NCBI GenBank assembly: GCA_044464225.1
Contig: JBIQLN010000010.1
Coordinates: 1 to 64,000 of the forward strand
DNA length: 64,000 nucleotides
Source of the DNA: 66-474 sp044464225
GTDB taxonomy: Bacteria > Pseudomonadota > Gammaproteobacteria > Xanthomonadales > Rhodanobacteraceae
Reading direction: 5' to 3'
Shown: positions 48,063-55,909 of the stretch, piece by piece
How positions within the stretch are numbered: the stretch's first letter is position 1
Layout: each line of letters begins with the position of its first letter
The notes under the pieces: generated by a model
What the model was told of the DNA's origin: nothing
Database searches by the model: none
Seen by the model: the letters and a program-made list of their open reading frames with translations, nothing else
Program-made: the position numbers and the translations under genes

Positions 48063-48644
48063 TCAGAAACGGTATTCCAGATTCGCGGAATAAACCTTGG
48101 TGTCGACGTCGGCGCCGTCCTTCTTGATCTGGAAGTAGTCGAAGTTCACGCCGAGGCTCCAGTGGCGGTTGAAATCGATGCCGGTACCGACGCCGCCGTA
48201 CCCGTTCACGCCGTTGGCACTGTAGGAGTAACGGGTGGTGGTGCCGGTCGCGTCGGTGATGTCGGCCCGCAGGTCGACGATCCACTTGAAGAGCCCGGCG
48301 CGGGCAGAGATGTACCATTTCTCGGTGGGATTGAAATGGCCGTCGAGGCCGAGTGTCCAACCTTTACCGGAGACGCTCCCGCGGTCGCCGGCGTCGTCGC
48401 GCTGCGAGATGCCGCCGAGGTCGACGTAACCGCCTTCGATCCCGATGAACCGCGACCGCCAGCCGGCATTGATCTGGTAGCTGGTATCCGATTCGGTGCC
48501 GGACAGCCCGGCGTACGAGGCTTTGTAGTGCGCGCTGCCCGCACCCCCGTTGATGAACCAGCCGGTAAGGTCCTTGGCCTGCGCGCCGGTTGCAAGGCAC
48601 GCCCCCGCCACGCACAGCGCAAGCGCCGTGAACTTCTTTTGCAT
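48063..48644 (-). CDS. Small outer-membrane beta-barrel protein (OmpA-like/porin-family fold)
   Basis: 193 residues. A Sec signal peptide ends 'LATGAQA', then alternating-hydrophobic strands ('GWFINGGAGSAHYKASYAG', 'YQINAGWRSRFIGIEGGYV', 'GWTLGLDGHFNPTEKWYISA') continue to the last strand 'VYSANLEYRF', whose terminal Phe is the BAM-recognition signal. Length suits an eight-stranded barrel. No Cys and no OmpA peptidoglycan domain are present. Function is not apparent; such barrels include attachment and permeability proteins. It stands alone on the minus strand with its own terminator. Confidence 0.82.
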   Translation of the reverse strand: MQKKFTALALCVAGACLATGAQAKDLTGWFINGGAGSAHYKASYAGLSGTESDTSYQINAGWRSRFIGIEGGYVDLGGISQRDDAGDRGSVSGKGWTLGLDGHFNPTEKWYISARAGLFKWIVDLRADITDATGTTTRYSYSANGVNGYGGVGTGIDFNRHWSLGVNFDYFQIKKDGADVDTKVYSANLEYRF

Positions 48645-48931
48645 GTTGTTCTCCCTGATTGACGGATGTCGGCGTCACGCCGATACCGGCCCCCTGATGC
48701 GGCGGGCAGCGATTCTATCAGGCTGGTCCAGCGCGCCTTTCTGAACTTTTGCAACGGCGCACGTCCGATGCCGTCCCCGGGGCTCCCGGCATCGCCGGAA
48801 TCCGCGTGATGCCGTGGCCGCGCCGTCCGTCCATCCATCGCGCGACGGCGTATGCTGGTGTTGCAAACAACGACGTGCGGTGGCGACAGCGCCCGCATCG
48901 CCACTCGCCGTCGACGACGGTGGGCATTCAC

Positions 48932-49138
48932 ATGACTTCCAATCCATCCAGCCACGACGTCCCTGTGCGGGAACGCACGGCCGGCGATCGCGCCTCCACG
49001 CTGCCGCTCGATTCCGTCCGTGCCTCCCATGAAAAGCGCGAGCGCCTGCTCGACGAGGCACTCATGGAGACGTTCCCCGCCAGCGATGCACCATCCTGGA
49101 CAATGGGCGTTTCGCACGTGAGCACGCTGCGTCATTGA
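48932..49138 (+). CDS. Small ETFPASD-motif protein, unknown function
   Basis: 68 residues from the ATG at 48932. The C-terminal half contains 'RLLDEALMETFPASDAPSW', a motif seen in many short proteobacterial proteins of unknown function; the N-terminus is polar and low in complexity. No signal peptide or membrane segment is visible. A 'ggtggg' upstream could be the ribosome site. An opposing frame on the other strand (48928-49125) lacks family resemblance. The 287 bases before it, back to the barrel gene, show nothing more. Confidence 0.65.
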   Translation: MTSNPSSHDVPVRERTAGDRASTLPLDSVRASHEKRERLLDEALMETFPASDAPSWTMGVSHVSTLRH

Positions 49139-49277
49139 TCGGTTCACGGATCGCCGGCGGCCGAGCCCCGTCGGGTGGCCGCGTGCGTGCGCGCCCGTAC
49201 TCCTGACACGCAACCCCCATCGGCTTTGTCGCGGCGGCCGCCGTGCCCCTTGCGGAGGCCGCCCGGACGGGCATGGC

Positions 49278-49283
49278 TATAAT
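49278..49283 (+). promoter_or_regulatory. -10 box for the TonB-receptor operon
   Basis: 'ggctataatggcc' contains a perfect TATAAT 51 bases before the ATG at 49335. No matching -35 at the usual spacing is seen ('ttgcgg' at 49250 is 22 bases away), so another sigma factor or an activator may be needed. No riboswitch was recognised in the leader. Confidence 0.45.
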
Positions 49284-49334
49284 GGCCGGCCGCGGCGGGG
49301 ATGCGCCGCGTGGGGTGCGCCACAGGAGAGAGCG

Positions 49335-51314
49335 ATGCCATCGGGAGGTTCCGGCGAACGTCACGCTGCACGCACCGCATGGCTCTGCCGCGGCGGCCGC
49401 ATGGGACTGTTCGCTGCAGTCGCGTGCGCCAGCGGTGCCGGCTTCGCGCAGGGGTCACTCCAGGATCTCGGCAAGCTTTCGTTGCAGGACCTCGGCAGGA
49501 TCGTCGTGACATCGGTGGCCAAGCATCCGCAGATGCTGGCCGACTCGCCGGCGGCGGTGTACGTGATCTCCCACGACGACATCATGCGATCCGGCGCCCG
49601 CTCGTTGCCGGAGATGTTGAGGCTGGCGCCGAATCTCGGTGTGATGCAGCTCAGCCCGAGCAATTACATCGTCACGTCCCGCGGTCTCAGTGGCAACCAG
49701 GCGGCGCAGAATTTCCCGAACAAGCTGCTGGTGCTGATCGATGGGCGCAGCGTCTATTCGCCGTTGTATTCGGGGATTTCGTGGGACACGCTGTACGTGC
49801 TGCCCGAGAACATCGACCGGATCGAGGTGATCAGCGGCCCGGGCGGCGCGTTGTGGGGCGCCAATGCGGTCAACGGCGTCATCAACATCATCACCCGCGC
49901 GGCAGCCGAAACGCAGGGCGGGCTGGTCGAGTTCGGCTGGGGCAACGAAGGCCGGTCCGCGTCGCTCCAGTACGGGGGCGCGCTGGGCCAAAGGGGCCGG
50001 TATCGCATCTACGCACACGATTTTCGCCGGCGGTCCTTCGATTCGCTCGACGGTAGTGACGCGCGCAACGGCTGGACGGCGCCGCAGGCGGGGTTCCGCA
50101 TGGACTGGGATTCGGGCGCGAGCGATGCGTTCACCGCCCAGGGCGACATCTTCGATGCCCGCACCGACCAGATCGATGCGCCGGATTACCGCACGGCCGG
50201 GGTGAACGTGCTGACGCGTTGGCGACACGCATTCGATGGCGGCTCGCATCTCCAGTTGCAGGGGTACTACTCCCATGACCGGAGTTGGGACGCCTTGTCG
50301 GCGGGCGCGGTCATGCTGACCACCTGGGATGTCGAAGCGCAGCACGATTTCCGAATCGGCGACGTGCACCACGTCACCTGGGGCGTGGGCGACCGCGTCT
50401 ACCACTATCGCCTGTCACCGGACATCCGTGCGGACGGTTCGCTGATGTGGGATCCGGCGGTCAACACGCAAAGCCTGTCCAACGTTTTTGCCCAGGATCA
50501 ACTTGCGCTGGGCACGCGCGCCCGGCTGACGCTCGGCATCAAGGCCGAACACGATCCGTATTCCGGCCTGTCGTGGATGCCGAGCGCGCGTTTTTCCTGG
50601 AAGGCAAAGGATGGCATGCTGCTGTGGCTGGCCGCATCGCGCGCGGTACGCACGCCGACCGCCTTCGATGAGGACGTCATCGAGATCTCCAATACCCCGG
50701 CCGGTCCTTTACGCGTCCTCAACGGCGATCCGGATTACCGCACCGAAAAACTCACCGCCTACGAGGCCGGCCTGCGCACCCAATGGGCCACCCGCGCGAC
50801 CTTGTCGGTTTCCTTTTACTACAACGTCTATGACGACCTGCGCAGCGTCGAATTCTCCCCGACGGTATTGCCTCTGGTGTGGGGCAACGGCATGCGGGGT
50901 CACACCTATGGCGTCGACATGTGGGCCGGCTATTCGGTCGCCGACTGGTGGAAGCTGAGTGCCGGCCTGTCGAAAGAACGCGAGCATTTCGGTTTCAAGC
51001 GGGATTCGGCGGGCTTTTATGGCCAGGCGGAGGCCGGCAATGATCCGCGTCATCGCGCTTTCCTGCGTTCGTCCATGAACCTCGGCGCGCGCTGGCAGTT
51101 GGATGCCGATTTGCGGGACGTGGGGGAACTGCCGGATCCGCGCGTACCGGGCTACACGGAACTCAACGCGCGCCTGGGCTGGGTGCCGAATGACCGTTGG
51201 GAACTGTCGTTGTCCGGAATGAACCTGTTGCATCCATGGCACCAGGAATACGTGGCTGCTTACGCGAATCGCATAGGACGGACTTTTTTCCTGGACGCGC
51301 GGTTCAAGTTTTGA
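49335..51314 (+). CDS. TonB-dependent outer-membrane receptor
   Basis: 659 residues with 'aggagag' seven bases before the ATG. After a signal region ending near 'AGFAQ' come two copies of 'LQDLGKLSLQDLGRI'-type sequence, then the plug domain ('TSVAKHPQMLADSPAAVYVI', 'RLAPNLGVMQLSPSNYIVTS', 'DRIEVISGPGGALWGANAVN') and a 22-strand barrel that ends 'GRTFFLDARFKF'. The substrate is unknown; it is not an obvious siderophore or cobalamin receptor. Receptors with this 'sLeDLxnixVTSVxKk' start recur beside YfiR-like genes in proteobacteria. It is the first of four co-directional signalling genes. Confidence 0.9.
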   Translation: MPSGGSGERHAARTAWLCRGGRMGLFAAVACASGAGFAQGSLQDLGKLSLQDLGRIVVTSVAKHPQMLADSPAAVYVISHDDIMRSGARSLPEMLRLAPNLGVMQLSPSNYIVTSRGLSGNQAAQNFPNKLLVLIDGRSVYSPLYSGISWDTLYVLPENIDRIEVISGPGGALWGANAVNGVINIITRAAAETQGGLVEFGWGNEGRSASLQYGGALGQRGRYRIYAHDFRRRSFDSLDGSDARNGWTAPQAGFRMDWDSGASDAFTAQGDIFDARTDQIDAPDYRTAGVNVLTRWRHAFDGGSHLQLQGYYSHDRSWDALSAGAVMLTTWDVEAQHDFRIGDVHHVTWGVGDRVYHYRLSPDIRADGSLMWDPAVNTQSLSNVFAQDQLALGTRARLTLGIKAEHDPYSGLSWMPSARFSWKAKDGMLLWLAASRAVRTPTAFDEDVIEISNTPAGPLRVLNGDPDYRTEKLTAYEAGLRTQWATRATLSVSFYYNVYDDLRSVEFSPTVLPLVWGNGMRGHTYGVDMWAGYSVADWWKLSAGLSKEREHFGFKRDSAGFYGQAEAGNDPRHRAFLRSSMNLGARWQLDADLRDVGELPDPRVPGYTELNARLGWVPNDRWELSLSGMNLLHPWHQEYVAAYANRIGRTFFLDARFKF

Positions 51315-51343
51315 CGACCTTCCGGCCACCCGACGTCCGTGCG

Positions 51344-51988
51344 ATGACCCCATCCGTTCCTCGTCGACTCCGCCCCGCGCAAGCCGCCACGGCCGGGCAG
51401 GCGGGCCCATGCCCGGCGCCGCGTCCCCGGCGGTGGCCAGGCGTGGCAAAATGCGCGCTGGCGATGCTGCTGATGCTGCCCTTCGCCACACTGCCCGCAC
51501 TCCCGCCGCAGCCTGCAATATCACTCGAATACGCGGTGAAGGCCACCTATCTCTACAAGCTGGCGCCCTTCGTGAATTGGCCGCCCGGCACGTTCAACTC
51601 CCCGGATGCGCCATTCGATATCTGCGTCGTGGGTCCTGATCCATTCGATGATTTTCTCGAGAAGGCGGTCAGCGGGCACTCGTTCGGAACGCACCCGTTC
51701 CGGATCCAGAGAATGGAAACGATCGGCAGCGGCGACGACTGCCAGATCGCCTTCATCGGCTACGTCCAGCCGGAAAAAATACGCGAAGCGCTGCAGGCGT
51801 TGCACGGCCGGCCGGTCCTCACGGTGACCGATTCGCGGCAGGCGGACTTCGCGGGGAGCATCGTGCACTTCGTGGTGCGTCGCGGCCACGTGCGATTCGA
51901 GATCGACAATGCCGCGGCAACGCGCAACCACCTCGTGATCAGCTCCAAGCTCCTGAACCTGGCCTTGGCGGTAAAGGGAGCCGGGTAA
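51344..51988 (+). CDS. YfiR-family (DUF4154) periplasmic protein
   Basis: 214 residues from the ATG at 51344, 29 bases after the receptor stop. A Pro/Arg-rich N-terminus precedes a hydrophobic segment ('CALAMLLMLPFATLPALP') that looks like an uncleaved anchor or signal; the rest is the YfiR domain: 'EYAVKATYLYKLAPFVNWPP', 'PFDICVVGPDPFDDFLEKAV', 'CQIAFIGYVQPEKIREAL' and 'HLVISSKLLNLALAV'. In Pseudomonas, YfiR restrains the diguanylate cyclase YfiN from the periplasm. Here the following gene is a kinase, not a cyclase. Two base pairs separate the genes. Confidence 0.9.
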   Translation: MTPSVPRRLRPAQAATAGQAGPCPAPRPRRWPGVAKCALAMLLMLPFATLPALPPQPAISLEYAVKATYLYKLAPFVNWPPGTFNSPDAPFDICVVGPDPFDDFLEKAVSGHSFGTHPFRIQRMETIGSGDDCQIAFIGYVQPEKIREALQALHGRPVLTVTDSRQADFAGSIVHFVVRRGHVRFEIDNAAATRNHLVISSKLLNLALAVKGAG

Positions 51989-51990
51989 CG

Positions 51991-53487
51991 ATGGAACCAC
52001 GCTTCCACGGTTCGGTACTGCTGCGGCCGGTCACCATCGTCGCTTCGGTGCTGTTGTTGTTGCTGGTGGGCACGGTCGCGATGGTGTACCAGTTCCGGAC
52101 GGCCGGCGAGGAGCGCTTGCGCCAGATCACCGCGCAAGCCAACACGCTCGCCGCCAGCGTCACCGCGGCGGTGGCCTTCGACGACCGTGCCGCCGCCCGC
52201 GAGTACATCCACGCGCTGATGCTGGATCCGCGCCTCGAGGCTGCTGCGGTCTACGACGAATCCGGCCACCTCATGGCGGGCGACCAGCGGCCCGGCAGTG
52301 AACCCATCGTCCCCACCAAGGTCCCGGCGCAGCGATACGGAAGAAGTCCGCTGCTGGTGGCGGTTCCGGCACGCCAGGGCAGCACCATCGTCGGCAGCGT
52401 CTGGGTACGCGCGGCGCCGACACCCTGGACCATGCGCCTGGCGCGTGTCAGCGGTGTCGCGCTTTTGACGATCATGGCCGTGGTGATGCTTTCGCTGCTC
52501 GGATTGGCGCAGCGCATGCTGGCGCGTGCGAACGCCGACGCACACCGGCGCGCGGAGGAGCTGACGGAGGCAAACCTGCGCCTGATCGCGGAAATGGAAC
52601 AACGCTCGCGCGCCGAGGAAGCCCTGCGCCAGAGCCAGAAGATGGAGGCGGTGGGCCAGCTTTCCGGCGGCATCGCGCACGACTTCAACAATGTGCTGAT
52701 GATCGTCAAATCGGCGCTCGTGCTGCTGGAAAAGCGGCTGACCCAGAGCGTCTCGGCCATCGAACAATTCGCCGAGGTAGCGCGCGCCCGACTGGCCGCC
52801 GGTGAGCAGCAGGACGCCGCCGGATTGCTGCAGGTGCTGGAAAACGGCCTCGCGCTGGTCGCCGAGGGCAAAGCCCGCCGGCAGCAGATCGGGCGTTATC
52901 TGGAAACCGCCAACGGCGGCATCGACAAGGCTGCGGATCTCACCCGCCGCCTGCTGGCGTTTGCGCGGAAGCAGCCGCTGTCCGCCCGCTCGGTGCGCCT
53001 GGACGACCTGATCCGGGATATCCAGCCGCTGCTGGAGCATTCGGTGGGACCGGATGTGCAAATCCGTTACCAGCTGGCCTCGCGTTGGCACGTTTTGTGC
53101 GATGTCAATCAAATGGAGAATGCGATCCTCAATCTCATCATCAACGCGCGCGATGCGATGCCCGAAGGCGGGCGGATCACCATCAGCACTGCGGACGTGC
53201 GCGTCGATGCGGATGAATCACCCGGCCAGAAGGTGGTCGACCAGGTGCGGCTGCGGGTTGCCGACAATGGCACCGGCATGACCGAAGAAGTGCGCAGCCG
53301 GGCGATGGACCCTTTCTTCACGACCAAGCCCGTCGGCAAGGGTACCGGCCTCGGGCTCAGCACCATCCTCGGCTATGTGCTGCAATCGAACGGACGGCTC
53401 AGCATCGACAGCGAAGTGGGCGTCGGGACGTCCGTCGATATCGTGTTGCCGCGCGAACTCAGTGCCGTTTCGACGGAGGTGGCGTGA
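51991..53487 (+). CDS. Sensor histidine kinase with CHASE8-like periplasmic domain
   Basis: 498 residues. Two membrane segments (about 12-33 and 154-173) frame a periplasmic domain whose 'VTAAVAFDDRAAAREYIHAL' and 'LEAAAVYDESGHL' match the CHASE8 sensor of YfiN-type proteins. The cytoplasmic part has a HAMP-like/coiled linker, a DHp domain with phospho-accepting His230 in 'GQLSGGIAHDFNN', and an HATPase domain: N box 'LNLIINARDAM', G1 'DNGTGM', F box 'DPFFTTK' and G2 'GTGLGLS'. Between the H box and 'AADLTRRLLAFARKQPL' is an Ala/Gln-rich insert of some 50 residues, longer than usual. It overlaps the receiver gene by one base. Confidence 0.92.
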   Translation: MEPRFHGSVLLRPVTIVASVLLLLLVGTVAMVYQFRTAGEERLRQITAQANTLAASVTAAVAFDDRAAAREYIHALMLDPRLEAAAVYDESGHLMAGDQRPGSEPIVPTKVPAQRYGRSPLLVAVPARQGSTIVGSVWVRAAPTPWTMRLARVSGVALLTIMAVVMLSLLGLAQRMLARANADAHRRAEELTEANLRLIAEMEQRSRAEEALRQSQKMEAVGQLSGGIAHDFNNVLMIVKSALVLLEKRLTQSVSAIEQFAEVARARLAAGEQQDAAGLLQVLENGLALVAEGKARRQQIGRYLETANGGIDKAADLTRRLLAFARKQPLSARSVRLDDLIRDIQPLLEHSVGPDVQIRYQLASRWHVLCDVNQMENAILNLIINARDAMPEGGRITISTADVRVDADESPGQKVVDQVRLRVADNGTGMTEEVRSRAMDPFFTTKPVGKGTGLGLSTILGYVLQSNGRLSIDSEVGVGTSVDIVLPRELSAVSTEVA

Positions 53488-53873
53488 TGCCGGTTGCGGA
53501 GGTGAAGGTTGCGCGCCTGCTGGTTGTCGAGGACGAGGAGTTCCTGCGCGAAGTGGTTGCCGAGAGCCTCGAGGAAACCGGCTACGAGGTGGTTGCCGTG
53601 GGTGACGGAAGCGCCGGCCTGGCGATGCTGGAATCGGATTCGACGTTCGACGTATTGGTCAGCGACATCCGCCTGCCGGGTCTGAGCGGATATGAACTTG
53701 CCGCCGCCGGCAAGGCGCTGCAGCCGGAATTGAAGGTGATCCTGATGACCGGCTACGCCCCCAGCCTGCCTCCCGAGCTGAAATCGGCGGTCTACCAGGT
53801 GCTGCAGAAGCCGTTCCGCATCGACTGCCTCGCCGGCGTGGTGGCTGCCGCGCTCGCCGGCACCGAAAGTTAG
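53487..53873 (+). CDS. Stand-alone response-regulator receiver (CheY-like)
   Basis: 128 residues from the ATG at 53487, which shares its first base with the kinase TGA (a GTG one codon earlier is possible). It is a REC domain alone: acidic pocket 'VVEDEEFLRE', phospho-accepting Asp60 in 'VLVSDIRLPG', the Thr switch in 'LMTGYAP' and Lys108 in 'LQKPF'. There is no DNA-binding or enzymatic output domain, so it must act by protein contact, as a phosphate carrier or a competitor. The partner is not in the window. Confidence 0.93.
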   Translation: MPVAEVKVARLLVVEDEEFLREVVAESLEETGYEVVAVGDGSAGLAMLESDSTFDVLVSDIRLPGLSGYELAAAGKALQPELKVILMTGYAPSLPPELKSAVYQVLQKPFRIDCLAGVVAAALAGTES

Positions 53874-54188
53874 CTCGTTCGGTTGCGGAAACGCCACGGC
53901 GCAGCGCCCGAACGGGCAGCGGATGGACCGGCTTCCCGCGCCGCCCCGTCGCCGGTGCGCGAATGAAACGAGTGGATGGATGAAACGCCTTTCCGAGGCA
54001 GGCCTTGTGCGATGCCGCGTAGGCTCTTCCGTGTCGAGACCCTTGCGCCTGCGGGGACGATTCGCTGGCGGCAGAAGGCGCATCGTCGTGATCGACCATC
54101 GCGCGAGCCATCGGCATCCCGCAGGCATCGCTGGCACACCGGACCGGCTTTCGGCGCGGCAGGTGCTCCGTTATCCCCGGATTCTCGG
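53874..54188. other. 315-base intergenic stretch without a supportable gene
   Basis: Between the receiver gene and tRNA-Leu I see only a short inverted repeat ('gcccg'/'cgggc' around 53906-53918) and overlapping frames on both strands with no family resemblance. One frame here runs into the tRNA and encodes the well-known spurious 'GEDSNLH' peptide. Confidence 0.6.
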
Positions 54189-54273
<85 letters not shown>

Positions 54274-54311
54274 AGGTGTGCGCCGTGGCGCCAGGCGCCA
54301 GCGAGCCGCGT

Positions 54312-54341
54312 AAGATAGCCGCTGGGAGTCTCGCCTGTCAA
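54312..54341 (-). promoter_or_regulatory. Strong sigma70 promoter of tRNA-Leu
   Basis: On the minus strand a perfect TTGACA (54336-54341) and TATCTT (54312-54317) are 18 bases apart, followed by the GC-rich discriminator 'acgcggc'. GC-rich discriminators at stable-RNA promoters are associated with ppGpp/DksA control (family knowledge). The leader to the tRNA is about 30 bases and contains 'tggcgccaggcgcca'. Confidence 0.8.
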
Positions 54342-54456
54342 TGTTCTGCCGACCCCGGCGGCTCGACGTGGCAGCGTAAGCATCCCGTTTCGGGTGCGGT
54401 CATCTGACGCGGGACGGTACGAATGGTCGTGCCGCGGTCAACGTTCGGAGGATGCG

Positions 54457-55065
54457 ATGAACAAGCGAATCGTGGGTATGCTGGTATCCGGTGCCGTGGC
54501 GGCCTTGATCGCGTTGCCTGGCCTGGCGGCCCTGAAGCCGGGGGCGGCGGCGCCCGACTTCACGGCGATGGCGAGCCAGGCGGGCAAGGACTTCAGCTTT
54601 TCGCTGAAGCAGGCGCTCGCGAAAGGCCCGGTGGTGGTCTACTTCTACCCTGCGGCGTACACCGGTGGCTGCGATCTCGAAGCGCATACCTTCGCGACCG
54701 AGAAGGACAAGTTCACGCAGGCTGGCGCCACCATCATCGGCGTGTCGGCCGATTCGATCGAGCGCCTCAACCAGTTTTCCGCCGATCCCAAGTACTGCGC
54801 GGGGAAATTTGCGGTGGCGTCCGATCCGGACGGAAAGATCGCGACGCAATACGACCTGACGATGATGCCACCCCAGAAAGGCGTCACGGACGTGGAGGGC
54901 AAGCCGGTAACCCATGGCTTCTTCCCCCGTACCACGTTCGTGATCGACCGGCAGGGCAGGATCGTGTCGACGTTTTCGTCGAAGGAAGACAACCTGACGC
55001 CTGACCAGCATGTGAAGCGGTCGCTGGCCATCGTCCAGCGGATGCACGCCGGCAAGGCAATGTAA
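54457..55065 (+). CDS. Exported BCP/PrxQ-type peroxiredoxin
   Basis: 202 residues from the ATG at 54457, preceded by 'cggagg' eight bases away. A signal peptide ('VGMLVSGAVAALIALPGLAA') directs it to the periplasm. The AhpC/TSA fold shows 'KPGAAAPDFTAMAS', and the peroxidatic Cys72 in 'YPAAYTGGCDLEAHTF' with the PxxxTxxC arrangement; a second Cys (114) in 'PKYCAGKF' may resolve it. 'FFPRTTFVIDRQGRIV' is the conserved C-terminal part. BCP-type enzymes reduce peroxides with thioredoxin; a periplasmic reductant is not evident. It could protect envelope proteins. Confidence 0.9.
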   Translation: MNKRIVGMLVSGAVAALIALPGLAALKPGAAAPDFTAMASQAGKDFSFSLKQALAKGPVVVYFYPAAYTGGCDLEAHTFATEKDKFTQAGATIIGVSADSIERLNQFSADPKYCAGKFAVASDPDGKIATQYDLTMMPPQKGVTDVEGKPVTHGFFPRTTFVIDRQGRIVSTFSSKEDNLTPDQHVKRSLAIVQRMHAGKAM

Positions 55066-55079
55066 AGTAAGCCGCGCGG

Positions 55080-55102
55080 GCCCGGGCACCCGCCGCCCGG
55101 GC
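55080..55102 (+). terminator. Possible terminator hairpin after the peroxiredoxin gene
   Basis: 'gcccggg' (55080-55086) and 'cccgggc' (55096-55102) are inverted repeats 15 bases after the stop; the following T content is low ('ttgcgttc'). Confidence 0.45.
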
Positions 55103-55172
55103 TTGCGTTCGCGGCCATTCTGCGTGAGTCTGGCCTCCGCGGAAACGGGCGTCGCATGGGTCGGGAGGCCTC

Positions 55173-55706
55173 ATGGTCGACTGCAGCGAGATGCCGGCCG
55201 GATGTTCCACCGACGCCTTGTTCGTCGAGGTCTACGAGCGCCTGAAATCCATGGCCTCGCGGCGGCTCTCGAGCCAGCGACGCAACGGCACGCTGGGTAC
55301 CACCGAACTGGTGCACGAGCTTTACCTGCGCATGGGCGATCGACCCGCCCTGCAATTCCGGGAACCGGCGCAGTTCTTCGCCTACGCCGCCCGTGCGATG
55401 CGCCATCTGTTGATCAACCGCGCGCGCGACCGCCTGCGGTTGCGCGCGGGCGGCCAGTGGAATCGCGTCACGCTGGACGACCGCGACACCCAACTGGCCA
55501 TCGCCACGGCCGAGCAGGCGCTGGCGCTGGACGCCGCGCTGGAGGCCCTGGAGCAAAACGACCCCCGCGCGGCCAAGGTCGTCGAACTTCGTTATTTCGC
55601 GGGCCTGAGCCTGGAGCAGGTCGCCGCCACCCTGGGGCTCACCCGACGCACGATCGATCGCGATTGGCGTTTCGCGCGCGCATTCATCAAGTCGCATCTG
55701 GAATGA
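55173..55706 (+). CDS. ECF43-like sigma factor
   Basis: 177 residues, with 'gggagg' before the ATG. Region 2 is 'ALFVEVYERLKSMASRRL' through 'PAQFFAYAARAMRHLLINRA', and region 4 is 'ALEQNDPRAAKVVELRYFAG' plus the helix-turn-helix 'LSLEQVAATLGLTRRTIDRD'. The short segment 'LGTTELVHELYLRM' (about 41-54) is characteristic of the group whose acidic residues in region 2 are replaced and which is switched on by threonine phosphorylation. No anti-sigma gene is present; the neighbour is a Ser/Thr kinase. Family shown in Vibrio (EcfP/PknT) and Xanthomonas citri (EcfK/PknS). Confidence 0.92.
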   Translation: MVDCSEMPAGCSTDALFVEVYERLKSMASRRLSSQRRNGTLGTTELVHELYLRMGDRPALQFREPAQFFAYAARAMRHLLINRARDRLRLRAGGQWNRVTLDDRDTQLAIATAEQALALDAALEALEQNDPRAAKVVELRYFAGLSLEQVAATLGLTRRTIDRDWRFARAFIKSHLE

Positions 55707-55909
55707 TCGGCGCGTCGCAAACGGCGTGCAGGCGGGGTTTATGGATGGAGTCGCTCCAGGAATGAAAGGCCGTTCGCGGCACACCCGGCGAAGCGCGGCT
55801 CCGCGAACCCGAAACATGGGCAAGGATTCGATGCACTTCGACTTGCACCTTCGTGGGCAAGGGCAAGCGATCTTGGCAAGCTTGGTGGAATGAGCGGAGA
55901 GTAGCCGCG

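Noticed and set aside
53874..54188. Small overlapping frames before tRNA-Leu on both strands
   Set aside because: No conserved motif or ribosome-binding site supports any; treated as non-coding.
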